A DNA stretch of 26,100 nucleotides from assembly GCA_021736965.1 (NCBI GenBank), contig JAIPEV010000002.1, positions 1-26,100 of the forward strand, given 5' to 3'. Positions 13,879 through 22,589 of this stretch are shown piece by piece. Position 1 is the first letter of the stretch. Every line of letters starts with the position of its first letter. The DNA comes from Halanaerobiales bacterium (lineage in GTDB: Bacteria > Bacillota > Halanaerobiia > Halanaerobiales > M55B127). Under the pieces are notes generated by a model. The model saw only the letters and a list, made by a program, of their open reading frames with translations, was not told the DNA's origin and ran no database searches. The translations under genes were made by a program, and so were the position numbers.

Positions 13879-15264
13879 TCATTTAAAAAAACCTTTAAAA
13901 AGATTTGAGGCATTATTAATAGTCAAGTTGAAGATATTACTATTATTTTCAAATATATCTTTAAGAGAATTAACTACATAATCAATCTGCTCATAACTTA
14001 CTGTAAGAGGTGGTTCTAATCTAATTACATTAGGATTATTTAATGTATAAGCAGTAATTATATTGTGGTTATTATTTAATGTTCCCGCTACCATAGCACC
14101 CAGATACTGGTAAGAAAGTTTACTAAACATACCACTTGATAGTCGATCCATTATTTTTGATTCAGGTTGATTAAATTCAAGACCGATTAATAGACCTTTA
14201 CCCCTTACTTCTTTTACTAAATCATACTTTTCTTCAAGTATTTTTAGTTCAGATAAAAAGTACTCGCCTTTTTTAAAAGCTTGATTGCTTAAATCATTAT
14301 CAACTATATAATTGATAGAAGCAATAACAGCTGCAGATGCCCTTGTGTTTCCACCAAAGGTAGAAGTATGTAAAAGCGCATCATCCATTCTTCCATAAGC
14401 CTTATTCCATACTTTCTTGCTTGTTATATATGCACCAACCGGTTCAATTCCTCCCCCTAATGACTTTGCTAGACACATAATATCAGGTGTGACCTCTTCA
14501 TAATTAGCCGCAAATAATTTACCTGTTCTGCCCAAGCCGGTCTGAATTTCATCTAATATCATTAAAACAGAATAGTGATCACAAAGTTTTCTAACATTTA
14601 AAAGATAACCTTCTGATGGTACTATTACACCACCTTCACCCTGAATTGGCTCCAAAATGACGGCCGCAATATTGTCACTACTTTTTAATTTTTCTTTTAA
14701 TGAATCTAAATCATTAAAATTAACCTGTTCAGTTTTAGGTAAGAGCGGATTAAATCTTTTTTGATACTTTTCTCTACCAGTTATCGAAAGAGAACCATAA
14801 CTTTTACCATGAAAAGAGTCTTTACAGTAGATTATTTTTTCTTTACCAGTTGATGCTCTAGCAAGTTTTATCGCACCTTCAACTGCCTCTGTTCCACTAT
14901 TACCAAAAAAGGAAATAGATAAGTTACCAGGTGTGATTTGAGCCAAATTATAAGCTGCTGCACCATAGATCCCACCAATTGAAGCTTGTAGTAAATTTGG
15001 CCGGTCTATTACTTTATTAACTTCATCAATAATCTCTTTTCTATTATGTCCTAAGTTTAATGATCCATATCCTCCTAAAAAATCTAAATATTTATTTCCA
15101 TCCTGATCAAACACTTCAACATCATCAGCTTTTATATAGTTTTTATCAAAGTTTAAAAGTTTTAACATCTTAACAAATTCTGGATTTATATGGTTTTTAT
15201 AATTTGATTGAACCTGATCTTTACTTAACTTTAATGCTTGTTCAACACTATAAAGTTTATTCAT
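13879..15264 (-). CDS. Class-III (ornithine/putrescine-type) PLP aminotransferase
   Basis: The 461-residue enzyme has the class-III aminotransferase layout. It shows FFGNSGTEAVEGAIKLARA (PLP phosphate binding, near residue 123), SFHGKSYGSLSITG, LEPIQGEGG, LMILDEIQTGLGRTG (cofactor Asp) and CLAKSLGGGIEPVGAY with the Schiff-base Lys. The C-terminus has RLEPPLTVSYEQID. The N-terminal extension and motif spacing resemble putrescine aminotransferase (YgjG type) more than acetylornithine aminotransferase, but the substrate cannot be fixed from sequence alone. I start at ATG 15262-15264, with GAGGTG six bases upstream, not at the GTG at 15273, which overlaps that site. The XdhC pair follows in the same direction. 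Confidence 0.88.
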   Translation of the reverse strand: MNKLYSVEQALKLSKDQVQSNYKNHINPEFVKMLKLLNFDKNYIKADDVEVFDQDGNKYLDFLGGYGSLNLGHNRKEIIDEVNKVIDRPNLLQASIGGIYGAAAYNLAQITPGNLSISFFGNSGTEAVEGAIKLARASTGKEKIIYCKDSFHGKSYGSLSITGREKYQKRFNPLLPKTEQVNFNDLDSLKEKLKSSDNIAAVILEPIQGEGGVIVPSEGYLLNVRKLCDHYSVLMILDEIQTGLGRTGKLFAANYEEVTPDIMCLAKSLGGGIEPVGAYITSKKVWNKAYGRMDDALLHTSTFGGNTRASAAVIASINYIVDNDLSNQAFKKGEYFLSELKILEEKYDLVKEVRGKGLLIGLEFNQPESKIMDRLSSGMFSKLSYQYLGAMVAGTLNNNHNIITAYTLNNPNVIRLEPPLTVSYEQIDYVVNSLKDIFENNSNIFNLTINNASNLFKGFFK

Positions 15265-15321
15265 AATCTTCACCTCTGTTATATATATTTATTCTTAAAC
15301 TGAAATTTCCTGCTAAAATAT

Positions 15322-15351
15322 TAGACAAATTACTAAAGTTTCAATTATAAT
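15322..15351 (+). promoter_or_regulatory. Probable sigma-A promoter of the radical SAM gene
   Basis: TAGACA (15322-15327), 18 bp, TATAAT (15346-15351). The start point would be near 15358, about 23 nt before the ATG, leaving the AAGGAG site in the leader. Confidence 0.5.
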
Positions 15352-15380
15352 AATAATAAATCAACTAAGGAGAATATACT

Positions 15381-17021
15381 ATGCCAGAAAAAAAGATTGA
15401 TACGATTTTACTTGATGGTTATCTTGATGAACCTTCTTGTCTAGGAGTACCACCATATATATCACCACATATCAGATATCTCTATGGAGCACTATTAGAT
15501 GCTAAAATACCTGAAAAGAATATCAAATATATTACTATTGATCAATTAAGAAAAGATAAAGATAACTACTTAAATATGATAGAAAAAAAAGATTTGTTTA
15601 TTGTTATCGCGGGAACAACTGTTCCCGGAAACTATCTTCAGGCCAAACCTATAAGTATTAAAGAAATTAAAGAACTCGGAAAAACTCTTTATTATCCTAC
15701 CAAAGTACTGGGTGGTCCAATAACATTAATCAAGAAAAAAATGGCTGGTTATGACTTCCTAACCAAAGAAACAGCTGCTTTAGATATCTACAGTAAGTTA
15801 ATGGATATCGACCTTGATCAGCTTAAAAATGATTCAGCACAATATATAGCAAAGTGGGCTGAAATGGGTGCTAAATTGACAGTTAAACATCCTTTTTTCC
15901 CTAATTTGGTCAATGAAATTGAAACCTTTAGAGGGTGTCCAAGAAAAGAACACTGTGCCTTTTGTAGTGAAAGACTAAAAAAACTTCACTATAAAAGAAC
16001 ACCTGAACAAATAATAAGTGAGATTAGAAATCTTAGTAATCTTGGAAATCATTACTATAGATTAGGCTGTCAAACTGATATCTTATCCTACTCAACAGAT
16101 AATAAAGGTAAGCTAAATACCTATCAAATAGAAAAACTCTATTCAGGTATTAGAAAGGCTGACCCTAAACTAAAAGTACTACACCTAGATAATATTAATC
16201 CCGCTACTATTGCTAATAATATTAACCAAAGTAAAAAAATATTAAAAATTATTACAAAATATAATACTGAAGGAGATACTGCTGCTTTTGGGTTAGAATC
16301 TGCTGACCCACATGTATTAAAAAAGAACAATATAGAAACTAATCCTGAAAAAACCTTAAAAGCTATTGAACTTATTAATCAGATAGGTAGCTATAGAGTA
16401 AATGGAGTTCCAAAGCTTTTACCAGGGATTAACTTTCTACACGGTCTTATTGGTGAAAGAGATAAAACTTATGAATATAACTATAAATTTCTAAAAGAAG
16501 TATATGATAGGGGATTGATCTTAAGACGAATTAATATAAGACAGGTGGTTAATATTAATAACTATCCTTCTTCAAAAATCAAAAAGAGTTCTTTTAATAA
16601 ATATAAGGATCTAATAAATAAAGAAATTAACAAACCAATGCTTAAAAGAGTTTTCCCTACCAATACTATCTTAAGAAATATCTTAATCGAAAAAGTTAAG
16701 GGAAAACTTAGCTACGGAAGGCAGTTAGGGACTTATCCAATTTTGGTTGCGATCCCTGGCAAACTTAAAGTTGGAAAGTTTTATAATGCAAAAGTTATTG
16801 ACCATGGATATAGATCAATAACAGCTCTTCCCTGGCCAATTAAAATTAGTCAACTTAATAAAGATCAACTCTCATTTATACCGGGAATAGGTGATAAAAG
16901 AGCAAATAAAATATTTCTATCAAAACCCACTTCTGTTAATGAGATTAGTAAAATAATAAAAGATACTAACACAATCTCTCTGGTTAAAGAAATATTTAGT
17001 ACTGAAGATCGGGATCAATAA
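15381..17021 (+). CDS. Radical SAM enzyme with C-terminal helix-hairpin-helix (COG1031 type)
   Basis: This 546-residue protein is one of only two plus-strand genes. The cluster motif is ETFRGCPRKEHCAFCSE with Cys186, Cys192 and Cys195, a Cx5Cx2C spacing rather than the usual Cx3Cx2C. Downstream are features of the radical SAM barrel (RLGCQTDI, AAFGLESADPHVLKKNN) and a C-terminal HhH motif, LSFIPGIGDKRANKIF, near residue 500, which often contacts nucleic acid. The N-terminal 170 residues may be a degenerate cobalamin-like Rossmann domain. The best family match is the radical SAM superfamily with C-terminal HhH (COG1031), known widely from archaea; its substrate is unknown. CTAAGGAGA precedes the ATG. 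Its end overlaps the convergent dehydrogenase by 26 bp. Confidence 0.85.
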   Translation: MPEKKIDTILLDGYLDEPSCLGVPPYISPHIRYLYGALLDAKIPEKNIKYITIDQLRKDKDNYLNMIEKKDLFIVIAGTTVPGNYLQAKPISIKEIKELGKTLYYPTKVLGGPITLIKKKMAGYDFLTKETAALDIYSKLMDIDLDQLKNDSAQYIAKWAEMGAKLTVKHPFFPNLVNEIETFRGCPRKEHCAFCSERLKKLHYKRTPEQIISEIRNLSNLGNHYYRLGCQTDILSYSTDNKGKLNTYQIEKLYSGIRKADPKLKVLHLDNINPATIANNINQSKKILKIITKYNTEGDTAAFGLESADPHVLKKNNIETNPEKTLKAIELINQIGSYRVNGVPKLLPGINFLHGLIGERDKTYEYNYKFLKEVYDRGLILRRINIRQVVNINNYPSSKIKKSSFNKYKDLINKEINKPMLKRVFPTNTILRNILIEKVKGKLSYGRQLGTYPILVAIPGKLKVGKFYNAKVIDHGYRSITALPWPIKISQLNKDQLSFIPGIGDKRANKIFLSKPTSVNEISKIIKDTNTISLVKEIFSTEDRDQ

Positions 17022-17958
17022 CATTTATCATTTTTTTATTATCAAGATATGCTCTTAGGTTCTTTTTAAAGATACTTACAGCTTCTTTATTATAGTTTGG
17101 ATATAGTCCTGATGTATGAGGAGTCAAGATTACATTGTCCAGTTCATAGAGTTTTGAATTAGGGTCTAAAGGCTCTTTTTGATAGACATCAAGGGCTGCT
17201 CCAGCTATTATTTTTTCCTCAAGAGCCCTGATTAGTTCCTTTTCTTTGACAATCTGACCTCTAGCAACATTTATAAAGTGTGCTTTTTTAGACATAGCCT
17301 CAAACTCCTCATAACCAAAAAAACCTCTTGTCTTATCAGTTAACGGAAGAGTTACCACTACAAAATCAGACTTGCTTAACACCTCTTTTTTCTTTTTGTG
17401 ACTATAAATTTTTTTAATATAAGGAATGTCTTGCTTAACCTTTCTTTTCACACCCATAACATTCATCTTAAAGAGATTTGCCTTTTTGGCAATCTCTTTA
17501 CCTACTGCTCCTAAACCAAAGATAGCTAGATTTTTACCTTTTAAGTAATCAACTTTTAATCTATCCCATTCTCTCTTTTTTTGTAGTTCATAAAGATCAT
17601 GAAATCTCCTTGTAATTGAGATCATATAGCCAATTACTTGTTCTGACATACTGTCTTTATGTATTCCACGGACTGAAGTTAATATTATTTCATTATCTTT
17701 AAGGTACTGAAAGGAATTATTTTTAAAAAATGTATCTACCCCAGCTGACCAGGATTGAATCCATTTTAATTTTTTCCCTTTTCTGACTAAGTTTAAATCA
17801 AACTCACGCATTAACATTGCAGCTAATATGTCTGTATCCTTTATCTCTTTAATAAGCTTATTAGGATCTTCAGTTTTAACAATTTCAATACCCTCAAAAC
17901 TACTTTCAATCGATTTTAAATATTTATCTTTTAGGTCAAAACTAAATAAAATTTTCAT
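16996..17958 (-). CDS. D-isomer-specific 2-hydroxyacid dehydrogenase family protein
   Basis: The product is about 320 residues. It has the NAD-binding motif LAIFGLGAVGKEIAKKANLF near residue 145, the family signature HFINVARGQIVKEKELIRALE with the catalytic Arg near 230, the Glu in VYQKEPLDP, and the catalytic His in LTPHTSGLY. Members reduce 2-keto acids to D-2-hydroxyacids or act on phosphorylated analogues such as glyoxylate, phosphoglycerate or phosphite. The substrate is not determined. The start is the ATG at 17956-17958, after AGGTGG, and not the GTG at 17967, which overlaps the ribosome site. The gene lies 12 bp after the phosphatase-family gene, so it belongs to that unit. Its 3' end overlaps the radical SAM gene by 26 bp on the opposite strand. 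Confidence 0.92.
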   Translation of the reverse strand: MKILFSFDLKDKYLKSIESSFEGIEIVKTEDPNKLIKEIKDTDILAAMLMREFDLNLVRKGKKLKWIQSWSAGVDTFFKNNSFQYLKDNEIILTSVRGIHKDSMSEQVIGYMISITRRFHDLYELQKKREWDRLKVDYLKGKNLAIFGLGAVGKEIAKKANLFKMNVMGVKRKVKQDIPYIKKIYSHKKKKEVLSKSDFVVVTLPLTDKTRGFFGYEEFEAMSKKAHFINVARGQIVKEKELIRALEEKIIAGAALDVYQKEPLDPNSKLYELDNVILTPHTSGLYPNYNKEAVSIFKKNLRAYLDNKKMINVIDPDLQY

Positions 17959-17970
17959 TTTTACCACCTT

Positions 17971-19608
17971 TTATGAAACATACCCTAGTCCTTTCAATCT
18001 TTTCTTTTGTTCTTTAAGTCCATGATCTAAGATACTGTCTTTTAATCTCTTGTCTATATTAATATCTTCTTTACTTATAAAAACCTGATCGGTTTTATTT
18101 ACAAATTCTTCTTTCATTATACCTGTTAATACTTTACCATCCATCGAATTAAGTAACGGTAAATCCAATAAATACATTACTGTTGGTGCAAGATCCATAA
18201 TGTGAGCACCGTTAATTATACCTTTTTTTATCTCAGGACCTTCCATAAACAAAATTCCATTCATTCTGTGATGTCCAGTCTGATTTTTAGTTTTACTAAC
18301 ATTTTTATGGGATAAAAATTGATAAGCTCCTTTACCTAATGTTGACATATCTTTGGGAATAAATACTATCTCAGGAGCATAAGGAGTCATTTTACCCTGA
18401 TAAATATCTTCTCCTTTATAAACTTTATCTATAATTTCTTCTCCAGTAAAGGGATTTTTAAATTGCTTTAATTTATCTATGATTTCTTCTCTTGTTTTTT
18501 CAACCTGATTTAAACTGAGTACACCTTCAGGATCTCTACCTTTTTTATTTAAATAAATATGTCCTATTTCACTGTGGGAATAGGCAACTGATTTTTTCCA
18601 GTTAACATTTTTACTGGAAATAAACAACCATTCTAATAAGGGATTGCTTGCTAAATCTACTGCTGTTTCTACCAGTCCTAACTTCCTTAAAGAAGGATAA
18701 ATATACTCACCAATCGGTAAAAGTGTCTCTTTTGTTAAGCCTAACTTAAAGAAAATTTTTTTAAAAACGGTATTAAGATTATTTTTAAGTTTTATATATC
18801 CTTGATCCAATAACCAAGTATCTATATGAAAGTTATACTTAAGCTCACCAAAACCATGATCAGACATAATAATCAAGGTATCATCTTGATCTAAATACTC
18901 TTTTATACGTCCTATTGCTCGATCAATTGCTTTATAGATTTTAAGAATATAATAAGGTTTTTGATCTAACAAATGCCAGAGATAATGCTGGATCTGATCA
19001 GTCTCCATGAAGTGAACCATAAAAAACTGCCAATCATTTTCTATAATAAGTTGTTTTGTTAATTTTGTCTTTTTTTCAATATCACTGATCATTTCATCAA
19101 CCCAACTATTAACCTTATAACCTCTGGTCCATTCTTTCGGTGAAAATTTAAAATCTGGTACGATTTCTTTTACACGATTAATAAACTCCTTAGGATAACT
19201 TTGAACCCTGGCATTCTTTGTTGTTAACAGACCTGGAATTATAAAGCCATCGACTCTTTCAGGTGGAGTAGTTACAGGTAAACCAATTAATCCTACTTTT
19301 TTTCCAAACTTATTTAATAAGCTCCAGAGAGTAGGTTCTTTGATATCCAAAGCTGTTACAGGTTGGGCACTATACTCTTTCTCAGATCTCTTAAACCAGT
19401 TAAATGCGCCATGTTTACCTGGATTAGTTCCTGTTTGAAATGATGACCAAGCTGCTCCAGTAATAGGAGGTATTGTACTTCTTAAAAGACCATGAGCTCC
19501 ATTATCCATTAACTTTTTAAAGTTGGGCAGTTCTCCTTGCTTTATCCATTTTTTTATCAATGACATCTCAGCACCATCTATGCCTATCGTTAATATCCTA
19601 TCACTCAT
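17971..19608 (-). CDS. Alkaline phosphatase superfamily protein (type I phosphodiesterase/nucleotide pyrophosphatase)
   Basis: The 545-residue product opens MSDRILTIGIDGAEMSLIKKWI, giving the metal-binding Asp near residue 11. PNFKKLMDNGAHGLLRSTIPPITGAAWSSFQTGTNPGKHG follows, with the probable Ser nucleophile in AWSSF. The second metal site is IMSDHGFGELKYNFHIDTWL, and the final His is near TGHHRMNG. It has no signal peptide, so it should act in the cytoplasm, as in other members of this prokaryotic group, whose substrates are mostly unknown. The ATG overlaps the plsY stop codon as ATGA, indicating translational coupling. Together with a PlsY-type protein and a hydroxyacid dehydrogenase it may act on a phosphate ester of lipid or polyol origin; that is inference. 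Confidence 0.88.
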   Translation of the reverse strand: MSDRILTIGIDGAEMSLIKKWIKQGELPNFKKLMDNGAHGLLRSTIPPITGAAWSSFQTGTNPGKHGAFNWFKRSEKEYSAQPVTALDIKEPTLWSLLNKFGKKVGLIGLPVTTPPERVDGFIIPGLLTTKNARVQSYPKEFINRVKEIVPDFKFSPKEWTRGYKVNSWVDEMISDIEKKTKLTKQLIIENDWQFFMVHFMETDQIQHYLWHLLDQKPYYILKIYKAIDRAIGRIKEYLDQDDTLIIMSDHGFGELKYNFHIDTWLLDQGYIKLKNNLNTVFKKIFFKLGLTKETLLPIGEYIYPSLRKLGLVETAVDLASNPLLEWLFISSKNVNWKKSVAYSHSEIGHIYLNKKGRDPEGVLSLNQVEKTREEIIDKLKQFKNPFTGEEIIDKVYKGEDIYQGKMTPYAPEIVFIPKDMSTLGKGAYQFLSHKNVSKTKNQTGHHRMNGILFMEGPEIKKGIINGAHIMDLAPTVMYLLDLPLLNSMDGKVLTGIMKEEFVNKTDQVFISKEDINIDKRLKDSILDHGLKEQKKRLKGLGYVS

Positions 19609-20189
19609 TTACTTACTCCTTTCTGATTTATAAAAAAGCTAATAAATAATGCCTTAAAATATAGTAAAATTGTTAAGATAAATCCAAAAATTAATAACTC
19701 ATAATTTGACCTAAAATAATATGCCCCGATTATATATAGCGGACATAATATAAGAGAAACTCTTGGTTTAAAACTTGTTAAATCTCTTATCCAAAAGGTT
19801 AAAAGGGCAGCTAATACTAAAATATATAAGGCTAAATAGAAATCTAAAACTAACATGGCCCCTACTGTTGTTGCCAGTCCTCTACCACCCTTGAATTTAA
19901 AAAATATAGGCCACATATGCCCCAAAATAGCTGCTGCAGCTATCATTATAATAAAAGAAAAATCAAAATTAAATAACTCTTTTCCAATATAGACTGGTAT
20001 TGTACCTTTAAGCACATCAAAAGCTCCAGATAAAATACCTAAGTTTGCTCCCATTTGATGGTATATATTATAGGCACCAGGATTTTTTGTGCCTATTTTG
20101 TTTAACTGTATACCTCTTTTAACTGCCATTATCTGTCCTAATGATAATGAACCAAACAAATATGAAATTATAATTATTAATATCTTCAT
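19605..20189 (-). CDS. plsY: PlsY-family glycerol-3-phosphate acyltransferase (divergent)
   Basis: This 194-residue polytopic membrane protein has about six hydrophobic segments. PlsY transfers acyl groups from acyl phosphate to glycerol-3-phosphate in phospholipid synthesis. The three conserved motifs are present but altered. GSLSLGQIMAVKRG stands for GSxPFGxxxx(R/K)xG. GTKNPGAYNIYHQMG stands for GSGNIGATNVxRxxG, the phosphate-binding loop. GHMWPIFFKFKGGRGLATTVG stands for HxFPVFLxFKGGKGVAT. The changes in the second motif (K for G, P for I, Y for T) suggest either a relaxed paralogue or a different acyl acceptor. It overlaps the phosphatase-family gene by 4 bp. Whether this is the only plsY of the genome cannot be known from here. 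Confidence 0.85.
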   Translation of the reverse strand: MKILIIIISYLFGSLSLGQIMAVKRGIQLNKIGTKNPGAYNIYHQMGANLGILSGAFDVLKGTIPVYIGKELFNFDFSFIIMIAAAAILGHMWPIFFKFKGGRGLATTVGAMLVLDFYLALYILVLAALLTFWIRDLTSFKPRVSLILCPLYIIGAYYFRSNYELLIFGFILTILLYFKALFISFFINQKGVSK

Positions 20190-20307
20190 TTTAATACCGC
20201 CTGTTTATTATAAAAAGTAATCTGCTTAATATATATGATTGCTGTATAAAATTAAACTACAAATCATTTTAAGATATTTGTATAATGTTAAATCCTAAAC
20301 CGATATT

Positions 20308-20353
20308 TTAAAAACAATTTTGAAATTATATACTTTTGGACTTTTAAAATTGT
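20308..20353 (-). terminator. Possible AT-rich terminator after the outer-membrane protein gene
   Basis: On the minus strand ACAATTTT (20346-20353) overlaps the stop codon and pairs with AAAATTGT (20314-20321), which is followed by TTTT. The loop is long (24 nt) and the stem almost GC-free, so it is weak. The rest of the 154-bp gap to plsY holds no clear promoter. Confidence 0.35.
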
Positions 20354-21444
20354 GCATTTATGGAAAGAGCACCATTTAAATTATTATCTAAAAAATCGCT
20401 TTTTCCTAAAGCTAAATCTAGATGAGCACTAAAAAAGTTAAGTCCTAGTCCAACTGTATAAATTGGATCTTGATCTGAAGGACTAATCATTCCACTTCTT
20501 ACTGTAAGACCATTAAAAATTATATCTTTCTCAAAACCAAGGTATAATACAGAACTGTCATTATCTGTATATTTTTCTAAATCACCAACAATCCTTGCAT
20601 CAATAATTGGGATATCTATTGAAGTCCCAACTCGATAACTCTGTTTTGGAGTATATTCTTTTTGATAATCACTTATATTTTCTTCTAACCACTGTTCATT
20701 CGTAGTATCATAACTGAACTCCTTTTTTTCACCTCTTAGTTGGTAAGATGGAGCAATAATATTTTTAAAATTAACTCCAAATTTGATTCTTTCTGTAAGA
20801 TTAATTAATATCCCTGTATCAACAGCTAGACTACTCCCTTTTGCAGTTGCTATTTCATTTTTTAAATTTTCATCATCTAATAATATATCTATATAGTTTG
20901 TCTTTAAAGTTTTAATATTTACACCATAAGAAAGTCCTATTATATTTTTAATTTTAAGATCAACTTCCCTACTAATAGTAATAATACCAGAATTATTAGT
21001 TAGACTAGTTGCCCTCAATTGGTTTTCGTTTTCTTGTTCAATTAAAAGTCTATTCGTAAGATTTAAACCAACCCCGAATGAAGAAAAATTACCTCCCACA
21101 AATAACTGATTGTTAAGCTTAATAATAGGTAACAAATTATCTATTTCTTCAAATGATTTTGTCGAGCTAGTAGAAAAGTCTTCTGACAGATTATCTATCA
21201 TCTCAATCAGATCATCAGTTTGAGCTAAATCAGAAGTGGCCAGACCATAATCAAACTGTATTCCCATAAATCCACTGTCATTTAATCCGGCAGGATTATA
21301 TAATACAGCTGTCATATCTCCAGCTAAACCTGTATAGGCACCACCCATACCATAAGATTTAGCTGTTATAGTATATGCGTTTGTACTAATATTAAAAGAA
21401 AAAATCATTACTAAAATTAAAGTGACAATAAAATATTTTTTCAA
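20344..21444 (-). CDS. TraF/FadL-like outer-membrane protein
   Basis: The 366-residue product has a signal peptide (MKKYFIVTLILVMIFSFNIS, cleavage after about residue 23). The mature start YTITAKSYGMGGAYTGLAGDMTAVLYNPAGL is the signature shared by the FadL/TraF_2-type outer-membrane barrels. Repeated short beta-strands follow (VGLNLTNRL, IGLSYGVNIK, RIKFGVNFKNI, SYRVGTSIDIPI, TVGLGLNFFSAHLDLALG), and it ends LSINAQF with a terminal Phe. The name TraF is historical; no conjugation genes are nearby. The likely role is a small-molecule channel or structural outer-membrane protein. It follows galU by 14 bp and is probably co-transcribed. It is the strongest sign in the window of an outer membrane. 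Confidence 0.85.
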   Translation of the reverse strand: MKKYFIVTLILVMIFSFNISTNAYTITAKSYGMGGAYTGLAGDMTAVLYNPAGLNDSGFMGIQFDYGLATSDLAQTDDLIEMIDNLSEDFSTSSTKSFEEIDNLLPIIKLNNQLFVGGNFSSFGVGLNLTNRLLIEQENENQLRATSLTNNSGIITISREVDLKIKNIIGLSYGVNIKTLKTNYIDILLDDENLKNEIATAKGSSLAVDTGILINLTERIKFGVNFKNIIAPSYQLRGEKKEFSYDTTNEQWLEENISDYQKEYTPKQSYRVGTSIDIPIIDARIVGDLEKYTDNDSSVLYLGFEKDIIFNGLTVRSGMISPSDQDPIYTVGLGLNFFSAHLDLALGKSDFLDNNLNGALSINAQF

Positions 21445-21458
21445 CTAAATCACATCCT

Positions 21459-22331
21459 CTATATTTTTTGTTTAATTAATTGATAAAGATATTCTTTAAA
21501 TTCTACCGCAAGATCTTCTCTACTAAGAGCAAAATCTACTGTCGCTTTTAAGAAGCCTAATTTATTTCCTACATCATATCTCTTACCTTCAAATTCATAT
21601 GCTTGTAGGGTTCGGTGTTGAGCTAATTCATTTAGGGCATCTGTTAGCTGAATCTCACCTTTTATACCGGGTTTTGTATTTTTTAATATATCAAAGATAT
21701 CTGGTGTAATTATATATCTACCCATGATTGCAATGTTTGAAGGTGCTTTATCTATTGAGGGTTTTTCTATTAATTGATCCACTTTATAAACTCCATTATT
21801 AATTTCACTATGTTTAACTATCCCATATTTTGAAACCTCTTGTTCTCTTACTTTTTTTACTCCAATTAATGGTTTCCCCTCTTTTTCATAGATTTCTGCC
21901 ATCTGTTGAATAACGGGTTTTTTAGAAACAACAATATCATCTCCTAATAATACAGCGAAAGGATCATCTCCTATAAAAGTACGCGCACAATAAATAGCAT
22001 GTCCTAGACCTTTTGCCTTTTTTTGCCTTACATAGTGTATGTCTATCATTGAGGATAAATCGTCAATTATCTTTAATAATTTTTCTTTACCTTGCTCTTT
22101 TAAGGCCATTTCTAATTCTATATTCCGATCAAAGTGATCTGCTATACTCTTTTTATGTTTACCAGTAATAATTATTATGTCTTCAATACCTGCAGCTACA
22201 GCCTCTTCAACTATATACTGAATAGATGGTTTATCTACAATTGGTAACATCTCTTTAGGTTGTGCCTTGGTTGCCGGCAAAAACCTTGTTCCTAAACCTG
22301 CTGCTGGAATTACTGCTTTTTTTAACTTCAT
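21459..22331 (-). CDS. galU: UTP-glucose-1-phosphate uridylyltransferase
   Basis: The 290-residue enzyme makes UDP-glucose from UTP and glucose-1-phosphate. The nucleotide-binding loop AVIPAAGLGTRFLPATKAQPKEMLPIVDKPSIQYIVEEAVAAGI covers residues 6-49. FAVLLGDDIVV holds the metal-binding Asp pair near residue 125, and VDQLIEKPS and RYDVGNKLGFLKATVDFAL follow; all are typical of GalU/GtaB. The length is normal. AGGTAATCTGAC precedes the ATG. Its substrate glucose-1-phosphate is made by the phosphoglucomutase encoded 0.8 kb upstream, so the two form a UDP-glucose supply step for envelope polysaccharide or glycolipid. The outer-membrane protein follows closely. Confidence 0.95.
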   Translation of the reverse strand: MKLKKAVIPAAGLGTRFLPATKAQPKEMLPIVDKPSIQYIVEEAVAAGIEDIIIITGKHKKSIADHFDRNIELEMALKEQGKEKLLKIIDDLSSMIDIHYVRQKKAKGLGHAIYCARTFIGDDPFAVLLGDDIVVSKKPVIQQMAEIYEKEGKPLIGVKKVREQEVSKYGIVKHSEINNGVYKVDQLIEKPSIDKAPSNIAIMGRYIITPDIFDILKNTKPGIKGEIQLTDALNELAQHRTLQAYEFEGKRYDVGNKLGFLKATVDFALSREDLAVEFKEYLYQLIKQKI

Positions 22332-22460
22332 TGTCAGATTACCTCCAACTGATCTTATTTTTTAATATATATTTTCATAGTTAACATTAATTCTTTAATC
22401 AATATCTTTTCCTTATAAAATATTTCTGGATTTAAATATTTATTCCTGTATTTATTTTTA

Positions 22461-22469
22461 TGGTATAAT
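22461..22469 (+). promoter_or_regulatory. Extended -10 promoter element upstream of the plus-strand membrane protein
   Basis: TGGTATAAT is a full extended -10. No convincing -35 stands before it, which extended -10 promoters can tolerate. It would give a leader of about 115 nt before the ATG at 22590. Confidence 0.5.
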
Positions 22470-22510
22470 CATAATTGATTTTAATTTTTATTTTTAAACT
22501 TTAATTTAAA

Positions 22511-22539
22511 AAAGGATTTTTGATCATTAAATAGAACAA
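22511..22539 (+). promoter_or_regulatory. Sigma-H-like promoter candidate, one mismatch
   Basis: AAAGGATTT (22511-22519), 11 bp, ATAGAACAA (22531-22539). It matches RNAGGAWWW-N11-RNNGAATWW except C for T in GAAT. The start point would be near 22546, about 44 nt before the ATG. One-mismatch sites are expected by chance in sequence this AT-rich, so the support is modest. Confidence 0.3.
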
Positions 22540-22589
22540 TATATATTAGATATACAAAATGTAATTATTTAAAATAAAGGAGTTTTTTT

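Noticed and set aside
22388..22415. Sigma-H-like promoter upstream of galU
   Set aside because: TAAGGAAAA and AAAGAATTA are present but the spacer is only 10 bp and the first base does not fit.
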